Source: an uncultured Eubacteriales bacterium | GTDB taxonomy: Bacteria; Bacillota; Clostridia; Christensenellales; CAG-138 | NCBI GenBank assembly: GCA_902802575.1 | Contig: CADCMN010000028.1 | Coordinates: forward strand, 1-37,847 | Reading direction: 5' to 3' | DNA: 37,847 nt | In this document: piece by piece, positions 1 to 9,524 of the stretch | How positions within the stretch are numbered: position 1 is the first letter of the stretch | Layout: every line of letters starts with the position of its first letter | The notes under the pieces: model-generated | Database searches by the model: none | The model's input: only the letters and a program-made list of their open reading frames with translations | What the model was told of the DNA's origin: nothing | Position numbers and translations under genes: made by a program

Positions 1-1
1 G

Positions 2-1267
<1,266 letters not shown>

Positions 1268-1280
1268 CACGACACCCTTT

Positions 1281-1317
1281 GGGGCTGCCTCCCTATGAGA
1301 CAGCCCCTTTTCTTTTT
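1281..1317 (+). terminator. Rho-independent terminator of clpX
   Basis: A 7-bp GC stem, GGGGCTG (1281-1287) with CAGCCCC (1301-1307), is followed by a T-rich run (1308-1317). It lies 13 bases after the clpX stop. Its T-tract overlaps the region where the -35 element of rph would sit. Confidence 0.85.
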
Positions 1318-1336
1318 GCGGCAGGCATGGTATGAT
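1308..1336 (+). promoter_or_regulatory. Probable extended -10 promoter of rph
   Basis: TATGAT (1331-1336) is preceded by TG plus one base, giving an extended -10 (TGGTATGAT). The hexamer 17 bp upstream, TTTTCT (1308-1313), is a poor -35 and is shared with the clpX terminator T-tract. The same TTTTCT-N17-TGG-extended layout occurs in front of sdaAB. Confidence 0.5.
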
Positions 1337-1367
1337 AGGGCATATCAAGCGGCACGGGAGGACGACC

Positions 1368-2081
1368 ATGCGCAAGGACGGCAGACAGGAGAACGAATTA
1401 CGGCCCATCGAGATGATCCCGAATTTCACGGACACCAAAGGCGGCTCGGTGCTCATATGCTGGGGCAACACCCGGGTGCTGTGCACCGCCCTGATGGAGG
1501 AGGGGACCATGCCCTTCCTGAAGGGCACGGGAAAGGGATGGCTCACGGCGGAGTACGCCATGCTCCCCTCCAGCACCGGCAACCGGAAGAAGCGGGATTA
1601 TCTGAAGCAGGACGGCCGGTCCACGGAGATCCAGCGGCTGATCGGCCGGAGCCTTCGCTCCGGCGTAGACCTGAACAAGCTGGGGGAACGGGTGATCTAT
1701 GTGGATTGCGACGTGCTCCAGGCTGACGGCGGCACCCGCACGGCGTCCATCACCGGGGCGTATGCGGCGGTAGCCTTAGGCGTGGCGAAATGGCTGCGCG
1801 AGGGACGGTTGGAGAAAAATCCACTGATCCACCGCATCGCCGCCGTGTCCGTGGGGATCGTCAACGACAAGCCCATGCTGGACCTGTGCTATTATGAGGA
1901 TTCCGCCGCTCAGGTGGATATGAACCTGGTCATGAACGAGGCGGGGGAATTCATCGAGATCCAGGGCACGGGGGAGGGACGCTCCTTTTCCAGGGCCGAA
2001 TTGAACGCTCTTCTATCCCTGGGGGAAACGGGCCTGCGCACCCTGATGGACAAGCAGAAGGCCGTGGAGAATATAACCTGA
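1368..2081 (+). CDS. rph: Ribonuclease PH
   Basis: Phosphorolytic 3'-5' exoribonuclease that trims tRNA 3' ends. At 237 residues it is of normal family length. Conserved features include the N-terminal MRKDGR, GWLTAEYAMLP, the phosphate-binding arginines in EIQRLIGRSLR, CDVLQADGGTRTASITGA, and the catalytic-region aspartates in YYEDSAAQVDMN. The ATG at 1368 is chosen because it has GGGAGG seven bases upstream and matches the usual family N-terminus; an in-frame ATG at 1332 would add 12 atypical residues and lacks a ribosome binding site. The gene sits between its own terminator-separated upstream neighbour clpX and the transketolase promoter, so it is probably monocistronic. Confidence 0.95.
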   Translation: MRKDGRQENELRPIEMIPNFTDTKGGSVLICWGNTRVLCTALMEEGTMPFLKGTGKGWLTAEYAMLPSSTGNRKKRDYLKQDGRSTEIQRLIGRSLRSGVDLNKLGERVIYVDCDVLQADGGTRTASITGAYAAVALGVAKWLREGRLEKNPLIHRIAAVSVGIVNDKPMLDLCYYEDSAAQVDMNLVMNEAGEFIEIQGTGEGRSFSRAELNALLSLGETGLRTLMDKQKAVENIT

Positions 2082-2088
2082 CAGCCTA

Positions 2089-2117
2089 TTGCCACCGCTG
2101 CGGAAATACGGTACAAT
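2089..2117 (+). promoter_or_regulatory. SigA-type promoter of the transketolase operon
   Basis: TTGCCA (2089-2094), exactly 17 bp, then TACAAT (2112-2117). Each hexamer is one base off consensus. The predicted start of transcription is near 2124. Two copies of ATACGGT (2106-2112 and 2129-2135) flank the -10; see the findings. Confidence 0.8.
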
Positions 2118-2171
2118 AGCTTTGTTTGATACGGTTATGCTGCAACAATACCATTCAGAAAGAGGGAACAG

Positions 2172-3017
2172 ATGAGGGATCAAAAAGAAGTCAAAGCGCT
2201 CAAGACCTTTGCCGTGCGCATCCGCCTGGCGACCCTGGAAGCCATCCACGCCATCGGCTCCGGCCATGTGGGCGGGGCGCTGAGCATCGCGGACGTGCTG
2301 GCGGTCCTCTATGGCCGGGAGATGAACGTTCGGGCGGAGGACCCCCGCTGGCCGGATCGGGACAAGCTGGTCTGCTCCAAAGGCCATGCGGGCCCCGGCG
2401 TCTACGGGACCCTGGCTCTCAAGGGGTATTTTCCCTACGAGGAGCTCAAGACCCTGAACCGGAACGGCACCCGGCTCCCCAGCCATTGCGACAGGACCAA
2501 GACCCCCGGCATCGACGTGACCACCGGGTCCCTGGGGCAGGGCACGTCCCAGGCGGTGGGCCTTGCCTTGGGGGATCGGCTCAAGGGGCGGAAGGATCGG
2601 GTGTTCCTCATCGTGGGAGACGGGGAGATGGACGAGGGGCAATGCTGGGAGGCCTTTGCCTTTGCGGCGGCCCGGAAACTCGGCAACCTGGTGGTCCTCA
2701 TCGACTGGAACAAGAAGCAGCTGGACGGCCTTTGCGACGACGTGCTGCCCATGGGCAGCTTTGCTCAAAAGATGACCGCCTTTGGCTTCGACACGGTTCA
2801 GGTCGACGGGAACGACGTGGAGGCCGTGGCGGCGGCCCTGGAAAGGACACGTCAGGGCGGCGACAAGCCCTATGCCATCGTGCTGGACACGGTGAAAGGC
2901 GCCGGCGTGGCGGATGTCGCCAACACCGTCATGAACCACAGCATACCTGTGAATGACGAAAAGTTTGAAAAATGGACCGGCGAGCTCAAGGCTGAGCTGG
3001 CGGAGTTGGAGGGCTGA
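2172..3017 (+). CDS. Transketolase, N-terminal (ThDP-binding) subunit
   Basis: First half of a split transketolase, which moves two-carbon ketol units between sugar phosphates in the non-oxidative pentose phosphate pathway. The 281-residue product covers the pyrophosphate-binding domain. Typical features are GSGHVGG near the N-terminus, CSKGHAGP, the GSLGQGTSQAVG segment, and the thiamine diphosphate/Mg2+ motif GDGEMDEGQCWEA followed by the asparagine of IDWNKKQ. The ATG at 2172 has AGAGGGA upstream. The partner subunit starts four bases after this stop, so the two chains are co-translated and expected to form a heteromeric enzyme. Split transketolases are common in Clostridia and archaea. 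A related C5/C7 transferase role cannot be excluded. Confidence 0.93.
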   Translation: MRDQKEVKALKTFAVRIRLATLEAIHAIGSGHVGGALSIADVLAVLYGREMNVRAEDPRWPDRDKLVCSKGHAGPGVYGTLALKGYFPYEELKTLNRNGTRLPSHCDRTKTPGIDVTTGSLGQGTSQAVGLALGDRLKGRKDRVFLIVGDGEMDEGQCWEAFAFAAARKLGNLVVLIDWNKKQLDGLCDDVLPMGSFAQKMTAFGFDTVQVDGNDVEAVAAALERTRQGGDKPYAIVLDTVKGAGVADVANTVMNHSIPVNDEKFEKWTGELKAELAELEG

Positions 3018-3021
3018 GGCT

Positions 3022-3981
3022 ATGAAGATCGTATATAACGGCGAAATGGACAAACGCCTCTGCAAGGAGGTCCTGGGCGCGACGATCCCCGCCATCCTGG
3101 AAAGCGATCCCGACGCCATCTATCTGGACGCCGATTTGATGAGCTGCATCGGCACGCTGAAATACGGACAGCAGCACCCCGATCGGGCCATCGACTGCGG
3201 CATTGCGGAAGCCAATATGGCCGGCGTGGCGGCAGGCTTGGCCATGGCGGGCTTCAAGCCCATCATCCACTCCTTCGGCATCTTCGCCTCCCGGCGCTGC
3301 TTCGATCAGATCTTCCTTTCGGGCGGTTATGCCAAGAACGATATCACCGTCATCGGGTCCGATCCCGGCGTCACCGCGGCCATGAACGGCGGCACCCACA
3401 TGCCCTTCGAGGATGTGGCCCTCTATCGTGTCATCCCCGGCGCCACGGTGCTGGAGCCTACGGACCCCACCTGCCTGGCCAGCCTGCTGAAGCAGTGCGT
3501 GGATCGCCCCGGCATCAAGTACATCCGGGTGAGCCGCAAGAGCCTGGCCAAGGTCTATGAGGAGGGCAGCGAGCTGATCATCGGCAAAGCGCCGGTGCTT
3601 CGTGACGGTACGGACGTGACCATCTTCGCCGCGGGCATCATGGTCCATGAAGCCATGCAGGCGGCGGCGTCTCTGGAACAGCAGGGGATCTCGGCGGCGG
3701 TGGTGGACTGCTACACCATCAAGCCCATCGACAGGGAGACCGTGATCGCTATGGCGAAGAAGACCGGCGCGGTGGTGGCGGCGGAGAACGCCAGCCGTCA
3801 CGGCGGCCTCTATTCCGCCGTGCTGGAGGTCCTGGCGGAGAACTGCCCCGTGCCCGCCGCCAACGTGTCCGTGGAGGACGAGTTCGGCGAGGTGGGAACC
3901 CAGGGATATCTGCAGGAGCGCTTCGGGCTCACCGCTGCGCACATCGAAGAGCAGGCCAAGGCGGTCATCGCCCGCAAATAG
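3022..3981 (+). CDS. Transketolase, C-terminal (pyrimidine-binding) subunit
   Basis: Second half of the split transketolase, 319 residues, holding the pyrimidine-binding and C-terminal domains. Family features include the cofactor-activating glutamate region DCGIAEANMAGVAAG, HSFGIFASRR, the GGxTHMPFEDVA segment (written here NGGTHMPFEDVA) that contacts substrate, and the C-terminal fold with VVDCYTIKPID and AAENASRHGG. The ATG at 3022 is favoured over an in-frame ATG at 2953 because the latter would overlap the upstream subunit by 65 bp, whereas 3022 has GAGGGCTGAGG just before it. A strong hairpin terminator follows 13 bases after the stop. Confidence 0.93.
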   Translation: MKIVYNGEMDKRLCKEVLGATIPAILESDPDAIYLDADLMSCIGTLKYGQQHPDRAIDCGIAEANMAGVAAGLAMAGFKPIIHSFGIFASRRCFDQIFLSGGYAKNDITVIGSDPGVTAAMNGGTHMPFEDVALYRVIPGATVLEPTDPTCLASLLKQCVDRPGIKYIRVSRKSLAKVYEEGSELIIGKAPVLRDGTDVTIFAAGIMVHEAMQAAASLEQQGISAAVVDCYTIKPIDRETVIAMAKKTGAVVAAENASRHGGLYSAVLEVLAENCPVPAANVSVEDEFGEVGTQGYLQERFGLTAAHIEEQAKAVIARK

Positions 3982-3994
3982 ATCCGACAACAGC

Positions 3995-4043
3995 AAAAAG
4001 GGGATGTTCATCGCCGGCTACGGCTGGTGAACATCCCCTTTTT
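3995..4043. terminator. Bidirectional terminator between transketolase and murF
   Basis: A 15-bp perfect stem, AAAAGGGGATGTTCA (3996-4010) pairing with 4028-4042, carries an inner GCCG/CGGC helix at 4013-4024. A T-run follows on the plus strand, and the A-run at 3995-3999 gives a T-run on the minus strand, so it can end transcription from both convergent genes. Confidence 0.92.
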
Positions 4044-4055
4044 TATATGCTTTTT

Positions 4056-5381
4056 CTACAGCGTTCGGATCTTACCCACGGTGTTCTCCAGGTGCATGCC
4101 CCGGGAACCCTTGACCAGGATGGTGTCGCCAGTTTGCAAAAGCTCCGGCAGGGCCAAAAGAAGCTCATCCTGGGTGGAGAATCCAAGCCCCTTCGTTCCC
4201 TGCATGGCGGCATCGAACAGGGGCCCCACGCCCAGGATCACATCGACGGCCAGTTCCGCCGCTTTTTGCGCGACGCGCTCATGGAGGGCGGCGGCCTGGT
4301 CGCCCAGTTCCAGCATATCGCCCAGAATGCACACCTTGCGACCGGCGGCGCGGGAAAGGACCTGGAGCGACGCCTCCATGGAGGTGGGGTTGGCGTTGTA
4401 GACGTCGTTGAGCAGGGTGAAGCGGGGCAGCTTTTCCACGGCCATGCGGCCTGAGATGGGAGAAAACCCGGCCAGCCCCTTCCGGATCTTTTCCGGCGGC
4501 ACCTCGAGGGCCAGGCCGACGGCCACAGCGGAAAGGGCGTTGAGGATCATGTGGTGGCCCGGCACGTTCAGACGGATGGGCAGACGCTCCGACCCCCAAC
4601 AGGCCGTGAAGGCGGTGCCGAACAGATCGTCCTCCTGGGCGTCCTCGGCTCGAAGGTCGTTGCCTTTCCCAAAGCCGAAGGTAAAGGCGTTGGGGATGCG
4701 GCAAAGATAGTCGTCGTCCCCGTTGACGATGATCCGGCCGCCGGGCCGCATATGGGGCAGCATCTCCGTCTTGCCCCGGAAGATGCCCTCCTGGGAACCG
4801 AAAAACTCGATATGCGCTTCGCCGATGTTGGTGATCAGGCAGATGGTGGGTTCGCTCATGGCGGCCAGGGCGTCGATCTCGCCGAAATGGTTGGTGCCCA
4901 TCTCCACCACGGCGACCTGATGCCGGGGCGTCAGACCGAAAAGCACTTGGGGCACGCCCGTCTGGTTGTTCAAATTGCCCGTGGTGCTGTGGGTGTCGTA
5001 GACGGTGGACAGCACCGCGCTGACCATGCCTCTCGTGGTGGTCTTGCCGGCGCTGCCGGTGATGCCCACCAGGGGGATGTCGAATTGACAGCGATAGGCG
5101 TGGGCCAGGGCCTGAAAGGCTTTCACACAGTCGGGGACGCGAATGTGGGGATAGGGGGTGTCGACCTCGGACAGCGTCAGCTTCGCCCCCTTCTCAAAGG
5201 CGGCGGGGATGAACCGATGGCCGTCGAACACATCGCCCCTGACCGGCACGTAAAGGGCGCCGGGCTGCATGGTCCGGGTGTCGATGGACACGCTGTCAAA
5301 GCTGTCCGAAAGCAGAGCCTCCGGCCCCATAAATCGGCCGCCGGTGATTTCGACGGCATTTTGGACGGGGAAGGGGATCAT
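4056..5381 (-). CDS. murF: UDP-N-acetylmuramoyl-tripeptide--D-alanyl-D-alanine ligase
   Basis: Cytoplasmic Mur ligase that adds D-Ala-D-Ala to the UDP-MurNAc-tripeptide, the last soluble step of the peptidoglycan precursor. The 441-residue product shows the ATP-binding loop GITGSAGKTTT, TTGNLNNQTGVP, EMGTNHFGEID, the NIGEAHIE block followed by the lysine in FRGKTEML expected to be carbamylated, and the DVYNANPTSM motif. The start at 5381 is chosen because GGAGAAATACAG precedes it and its ATG overlaps the ddl stop as ATGA; an in-frame ATG at 5420 would extend 39 bp into ddl. Translation is therefore coupled to ddl, whose product makes the dipeptide MurF consumes. Confidence 0.96.
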   Translation of the reverse strand: MIPFPVQNAVEITGGRFMGPEALLSDSFDSVSIDTRTMQPGALYVPVRGDVFDGHRFIPAAFEKGAKLTLSEVDTPYPHIRVPDCVKAFQALAHAYRCQFDIPLVGITGSAGKTTTRGMVSAVLSTVYDTHSTTGNLNNQTGVPQVLFGLTPRHQVAVVEMGTNHFGEIDALAAMSEPTICLITNIGEAHIEFFGSQEGIFRGKTEMLPHMRPGGRIIVNGDDDYLCRIPNAFTFGFGKGNDLRAEDAQEDDLFGTAFTACWGSERLPIRLNVPGHHMILNALSAVAVGLALEVPPEKIRKGLAGFSPISGRMAVEKLPRFTLLNDVYNANPTSMEASLQVLSRAAGRKVCILGDMLELGDQAAALHERVAQKAAELAVDVILGVGPLFDAAMQGTKGLGFSTQDELLLALPELLQTGDTILVKGSRGMHLENTVGKIRTL

Positions 5382-6415
5382 CTGTATTTCTCCAAGGACA
5401 GAGCGATGATCTTTTCGCACAGATGGATATAGTCGATGCCCGTCACGGCGGCCTCCTGGGGCAGCAGGGAGGTGGGCGTCATGCCGGGCAGGGTGTTGGC
5501 CTCCAGGCAGTAGGCGTCCTCGTTCTCCGTGAGCAGGAAGTCCATCCGCGCGTAGACGGACAGCTTCAGCGCATGGAACACCTTCTCCGCCAGGCGCTGG
5601 ACCTTTTCGGTGGCGGAGGCGCTGATGGGCGCGGGGGTCACCTCCAGAGCCGCGCCGGCCTGGTATTTGTTCTTATAGTCGTAGAACCCCTCCTTGGGGA
5701 TGATCTCAATGACGGGGAGGGCTTTGCCGTCCAAAACGCCGCAGGAGAGCTCCCGGCCCTGGATGAACTCCTCCACCAGGATGCTGTCCTCCTGCTGGAA
5801 CGCCAGCTCCACGGCCTGTTTCAGCTCTTCGCGATCACGGGCGATGGAGATGCCGATGGAGGAACCGCCGGAATTGGGCTTCGCCACGGCGGGCAGGGGG
5901 AGCTCGTCAAAGGAGAAGATCTCGCCACGCCGCAGCAGACGGCCGCGCGGCGTCAGGATGCCCTCCCGTTCGAAGATCTCCTTGGCGGCGTGTTTATCCA
6001 TGCTCAGAGCGCAGCCCTCGGGACCGCTGCCCGTGTAGCGGATGCCGTGCTCGTCGAAGACCTTCTGCACGGACCCGTTTTCACCGTCGGCGCCGTGGAG
6101 GGCCATATAGACGATATCGGCGGCCTGGCAGATCTCGATGACGTTCAACCCGATACGATCCGACCAGCCCCGGGGCCGGGAGGCGGCGATGGCGGCCAGG
6201 TCCGGCTCCGTCTCCGATATGGGGGCGGGAGGCAGGGGCTTGGCGTTCTCAAAGAGCCGGTCGATGCTGCCGGAGAGCTCTGGCATGCCGAAGAACAGAT
6301 CCAGCAGCACGGCCTGATGACCGGCCTTCAAAAAGGCGTTGGCGGCCATGGTGCCGCTGGACAGGGAAACGGTTCGTTCCGGAGAGAGACCTCCGGCCAA
6401 TACGACGATTTTCAT
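5378..6415 (-). CDS. ddl: D-alanine--D-alanine ligase
   Basis: ATP-grasp enzyme joining two D-alanines to make the dipeptide used by MurF. Features are the N-terminal GGLSPERTVSLSSG, HGADGENGSVQ, SMDKHAAKEIF, the ATP-binding KPNSGGSSIGIS loop, EEFIQGRELSCGV and the metal-binding C-terminus ARMDFLLTE...EANTLPGMTPTSL. The omega-loop segment YDYKNKY keeps the tyrosine typical of D-Ala-D-Ala rather than D-Ala-D-Lac ligases, so there is no sign of VanA-type resistance specificity. Length is 345 residues, normal for the family. GGAGCATCAAC precedes the ATG. It is the first gene of the ddl-murF pair, with a divergent promoter region shared with the metallopeptidase gene at 6526. Confidence 0.96.
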   Translation of the reverse strand: MKIVVLAGGLSPERTVSLSSGTMAANAFLKAGHQAVLLDLFFGMPELSGSIDRLFENAKPLPPAPISETEPDLAAIAASRPRGWSDRIGLNVIEICQAADIVYMALHGADGENGSVQKVFDEHGIRYTGSGPEGCALSMDKHAAKEIFEREGILTPRGRLLRRGEIFSFDELPLPAVAKPNSGGSSIGISIARDREELKQAVELAFQQEDSILVEEFIQGRELSCGVLDGKALPVIEIIPKEGFYDYKNKYQAGAALEVTPAPISASATEKVQRLAEKVFHALKLSVYARMDFLLTENEDAYCLEANTLPGMTPTSLLPQEAAVTGIDYIHLCEKIIALSLEKYR

Positions 6416-6443
6416 GTTGATGCTCCATAAAACGGTTTTCTAT

Positions 6444-6472
6444 GGTATATCATATTTCCGCGGAAAAGACAA
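6444..6472 (-). promoter_or_regulatory. Probable promoter of ddl-murF
   Basis: On the minus strand, TTGTCT (6472-6467), 17 bp, then TATACC (6449-6444), with TG plus one base before the -10. The spacer contains a perfect 12-bp palindrome, TTTCCGCGGAAA (6455-6466), which could be an operator. The predicted start is near 6437, about 22 bases before the ddl ATG. Confidence 0.5.
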
Positions 6473-6514
6473 ATGAACTTTTTTTATATGGACAGCTTCC
6501 GCCGCCCCATAGCA

Positions 6515-6520
6515 TATACT
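6515..6520 (+). promoter_or_regulatory. Possible -10 element directly before the M3 peptidase gene
   Basis: TATACT ends five bases before the ATG at 6526. If it is used, transcription would start at or next to the initiation codon and the mRNA would be leaderless, which would agree with the lack of a ribosome binding site. No good -35 is visible. A second candidate, TGG-extended TATATC at 6443-6451, would give a leader of about 68 bases. Confidence 0.3.
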
Positions 6521-6525
6521 GCTCC

Positions 6526-8238
6526 ATGAAGCGTGCTATAAGCCTGTTGTTGACCATATTGCTCCTGTTGTGGGCCTGCCGCCCCGCAAGGCAGGTGACT
6601 CGCGGTTATTTGCGAGCGGACACGAGAAGCGATCCGCGCCAAGGCGAGACGGCCTTTTCCGACATGGTGCTGTCCTATCCCGACCCGGCCCATGTGGCGG
6701 CCATACTGGATCGGGCGTTGGAAGAGGTGAGCTCCAGTGAAGATGCCAGGGCCTATGAGTCGGTCTACGAGGAACAGCTGTCGGCCTATAACCGGCTGAT
6801 CGGCGCCGCGTCATTGGCGTACGTGCGCTACTGTCAGGATATCACAGACGAGGAGCGGGCCGGGGAATACGCGAGGCTAAGCGGCGCGCTGTACGCCATA
6901 GAGCATCGGCTGGCCAGGCTGGAAAAGGAGCTGATGGATCGGTTTGGGTATCATCGGGAGCGCGGCGCAGCCTATGCGGACGCCCTGAGCCGGTTCAGCC
7001 GCCAAAATACGGAGCAATTCAGCGCCTTGCGAAGCCGGGAGGATGAGCTGTGCCGCCGATACGAGCGGTTGGATCATCAATATAAGGTGACGTATCTGGG
7101 CCGGACATGGACCATGAAGGAGCTGATGGCGGACAACGAGCTGTCTTTGCCGGAATTTTTGGAAGCCTTGGAGCTGTATCAGCGGGGCAAGAACCAGGCC
7201 GCGGGGGAACTGTTTCTTTCTCTGATCTCCCTGCGCAACCGGATGGCCCGGGAGGGCGGCTTTTCCTCCTATGCGGCGGCTCAATACGCTTCCTTTGGAC
7301 GGGAGTATACGCCGGAGCAGGCCCTGGCCGCGGCGCGGGTGGTGAAGGAGGTCTTCGCGCCCCTGTACATCCGGCTGCGGGAACGGTGCGAGAACGATCT
7401 CAGGTATCTGAGCGGCGCGACCTTTGGGGAGGGCCCCTTTCTCGCAGCCATGGAACAGGCGCTGGATCGGACCGCGCCCGGGGCGGGGGAGGCGTGGCGC
7501 TACATGCTGCGAAACGAGCTCTACGACAGCCGCCCGTCCGAGAAAAAGCTGTCGGGGAGCTTCACGACCTATCTGTCGTCCTATGGCTGTCCGTTCCTGT
7601 TTACCCAATGGGAGGACGACGCCTCCTCTGTCTTCACGGTGATCCATGAATTCGGCCATTTTCTCAGCTATTATTGGAATCCGGAGGGCACCTACTATGG
7701 GGCGGAGAACTTGGATCTGGCGGAGACGGACGCTCAGGGGCTGGAGCTGTTGATGCTGGGGGAGTATGACGCTCTCTTCGGCCGATACGCCGCCGCGGCC
7801 CGCCTCTGCCTGCTGACGAACGCGCTCTATGCTCTGCTGTCCGGGTTCATGGAGGATGAGTTCCAGCAGCGGGCCTATGCGCTGAACGATCCTTCGGTGG
7901 CGGACCTCAACGGCCTGTACGGACGGTTGGCCCAGGAATACGGATTCGATCGCCTCTTTGGCTATGAGGGGCGGGAATGGACCGAGATCGGCCATACCTT
8001 CCAATTCCCGTTTTATTACGTAAGCTACGGCGTCAGCATGCTGGGGGCCATGTCCATTGCGGAGCGGGGCGAGAGGGCGTATCGCCGCGTGCTGAAACGA
8101 AAGGCCGGGACCTCATTTGTCGAGACCGTGGGCAGGGATGTGCTCTCAGAGGCTTCGATCCGGGCGCTGGCGGTCCGGACAGAACAGATGGCCGACGCTT
8201 ATTTGCAGGAAGAATCGGGAAAGGATAGTGAGAAATGA
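6526..8238 (+). CDS. Oligoendopeptidase F-like (M3 family) metallopeptidase lipoprotein
   Basis: Predicted membrane-anchored zinc peptidase on the outer face of the cytoplasmic membrane, 570 residues. The N-terminus is a lipoprotein signal peptide: MKR, a Leu/Ile-rich core, and a lipobox LWAC with the cysteine at residue 18. The C-terminal half has the zinc motif HEFGH (374-378) and a third-ligand glutamate in DLAETDAQ (about E400), the spacing seen in M3 thimet/oligoendopeptidase F enzymes. The middle region is helical, as in that family. The ATG at 6526 is preferred over an in-frame ATG at 6442, which would place 28 unrelated residues before the signal peptide; no clear ribosome binding site precedes it. 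The stop overlaps the next ATG as ATGA. The substrate is unknown; extracellular peptide degradation is likely. Confidence 0.82.
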   Translation: MKRAISLLLTILLLLWACRPARQVTRGYLRADTRSDPRQGETAFSDMVLSYPDPAHVAAILDRALEEVSSSEDARAYESVYEEQLSAYNRLIGAASLAYVRYCQDITDEERAGEYARLSGALYAIEHRLARLEKELMDRFGYHRERGAAYADALSRFSRQNTEQFSALRSREDELCRRYERLDHQYKVTYLGRTWTMKELMADNELSLPEFLEALELYQRGKNQAAGELFLSLISLRNRMAREGGFSSYAAAQYASFGREYTPEQALAAARVVKEVFAPLYIRLRERCENDLRYLSGATFGEGPFLAAMEQALDRTAPGAGEAWRYMLRNELYDSRPSEKKLSGSFTTYLSSYGCPFLFTQWEDDASSVFTVIHEFGHFLSYYWNPEGTYYGAENLDLAETDAQGLELLMLGEYDALFGRYAAAARLCLLTNALYALLSGFMEDEFQQRAYALNDPSVADLNGLYGRLAQEYGFDRLFGYEGREWTEIGHTFQFPFYYVSYGVSMLGAMSIAERGERAYRRVLKRKAGTSFVETVGRDVLSEASIRALAVRTEQMADAYLQEESGKDSEK

Positions 8239-9518
8239 ATGTTTTGACGTATGGCATGGAGGGATATGACGTACAGCTGCTTCAATACGCCCTGGGACGG
8301 GCGGGGCAGGAAGGGGTCCGCCCGGACGGGATCTTCGGCCGACGCACCGGCAAGGCGCTGCAGCAGTTCCAGAAAAGGGAGGGATTGGCGGCCGACGGCG
8401 TGGCGGGGAAGCTGACCTGGGCGGCCCTGTATCCCTATATCGCAGGGTATACGGTCCATCGGATCGGACCGGGGGACAGCTGGTTTGAGATGGCGCGTCG
8501 GTTTGACACCGGCGTGCAAGCCCTCCAAACGGCCAATCCGGCCTGGGACGAAAGGGCGCTGCCCGTGGGAGAAACGGCGACGATCCCTCTGAACATGCCG
8601 GTGGTCACCGCCCAGATCCCCTATTCCAGCCTGTTGACGCGCCTGATGCTGCAGGGATTGACGAAACGGTATCCCTTCATTTGCCTATATGAAGTCGGCC
8701 GCAGCGTCATGGGACAGCCGATCATGGCCGCAGCCATGGGGCAGGGCCGTCGGCAGGTGGGGTATTGTGCCGCCCATCACGCCAACGAATGGATCACCGT
8801 GCCCATTCTGCTCCGCTTTTTGGAGGAGTACGCCGCCGCCTATGCTGCGAACGGTTCCGTGGGCGGCGCTTCGGCCGGGGAGCTGTACGACGATGCCACC
8901 GTGCATATTCTCCCCCTGGTCAATCCGGACGGGGTGGATCTGGTCACCGGCGCCCTTCCTCCGACGGACAGCTTCTACGAGCAAGCCAGGGCGCTCTCGG
9001 CCTATTATCCCCATATCCCCTTTCCGTCGGGGTGGAAAAGCAATATCGCGGGGATAGATCTGAATCTGCAATATCCGGCGGGATGGCAGATCGCCCGGCG
9101 GATCAAGTACGCCCAGGGGTATACCCGGCCCGGTCCGCGGGACTATGTGGGCAGCGAACCGCTGATCACGCCGGAGAACAGGGCCGTGGCCCAATGGACC
9201 CGAGCCCATGACTTTGCTCTGACCCTTTCCTATCACACCCAGGGCCGGACGATCTATTGGGGAGATGACGGGGGAAAGGTCCCTGGGGCGAAGGCCATCG
9301 GCGAAGAAATGAGTAAAAACAGCGGTTACGCCCTTCAAACCGCGCCCTATGAGAGCGCCCACGGCGGATATAGGGATTGGTTCGTCCAAACATGGCGCCG
9401 TCCGGGATACACCATCGAAGCGGGCGCGGGGGAGAATCCGCTGCCGCTGTCGCAATTTGAGGAGATCTATGGGGCGAATCTGCCGATTTTGATCCGAGGC
9501 ATCCTATTATCCCCATAA
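8235..9518 (+). CDS. Gamma-D-glutamyl-meso-diaminopimelate peptidase-like M14 carboxypeptidase with peptidoglycan-binding and LysM domains
   Basis: Zinc peptidase predicted to cut the D-Glu-mDAP bond in peptidoglycan stem peptides, 427 residues. Residues 1-67 form a PG_binding_1 domain, about 71-118 a LysM domain, and 125-427 an M14 catalytic domain. Zinc ligands are H182 and E185 (HHANEW) and H334 (SYHTQG), and the catalytic glutamate is E396 in YTIEAG. IDLNLQYPAGW and TRPGPRDYVG match the endopeptidase I/YqgT type. There is no signal peptide, as in the Lysinibacillus sphaericus enzyme, whose homologues act in spore-forming cells or on recycled muropeptides. Translation is coupled to the upstream lipoprotein peptidase by an ATGA overlap. 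Confidence 0.87.
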   Translation: MNVLTYGMEGYDVQLLQYALGRAGQEGVRPDGIFGRRTGKALQQFQKREGLAADGVAGKLTWAALYPYIAGYTVHRIGPGDSWFEMARRFDTGVQALQTANPAWDERALPVGETATIPLNMPVVTAQIPYSSLLTRLMLQGLTKRYPFICLYEVGRSVMGQPIMAAAMGQGRRQVGYCAAHHANEWITVPILLRFLEEYAAAYAANGSVGGASAGELYDDATVHILPLVNPDGVDLVTGALPPTDSFYEQARALSAYYPHIPFPSGWKSNIAGIDLNLQYPAGWQIARRIKYAQGYTRPGPRDYVGSEPLITPENRAVAQWTRAHDFALTLSYHTQGRTIYWGDDGGKVPGAKAIGEEMSKNSGYALQTAPYESAHGGYRDWFVQTWRRPGYTIEAGAGENPLPLSQFEEIYGANLPILIRGILLSP

Positions 9519-9524
9519 AACCCG

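Noticed and set aside
5378-6415. VanA-type D-Ala-D-Lac ligase conferring glycopeptide resistance
   Set aside because: The omega-loop tyrosine motif YDYKNKY is that of ordinary D-Ala-D-Ala ligases, and no vanH or vanX is nearby.
6442-6525. Upstream ATG extending the M3 lipoprotein by 28 residues
   Set aside because: The extension precedes a clear lipoprotein signal peptide and would prevent its recognition; it also runs through the promoter region.
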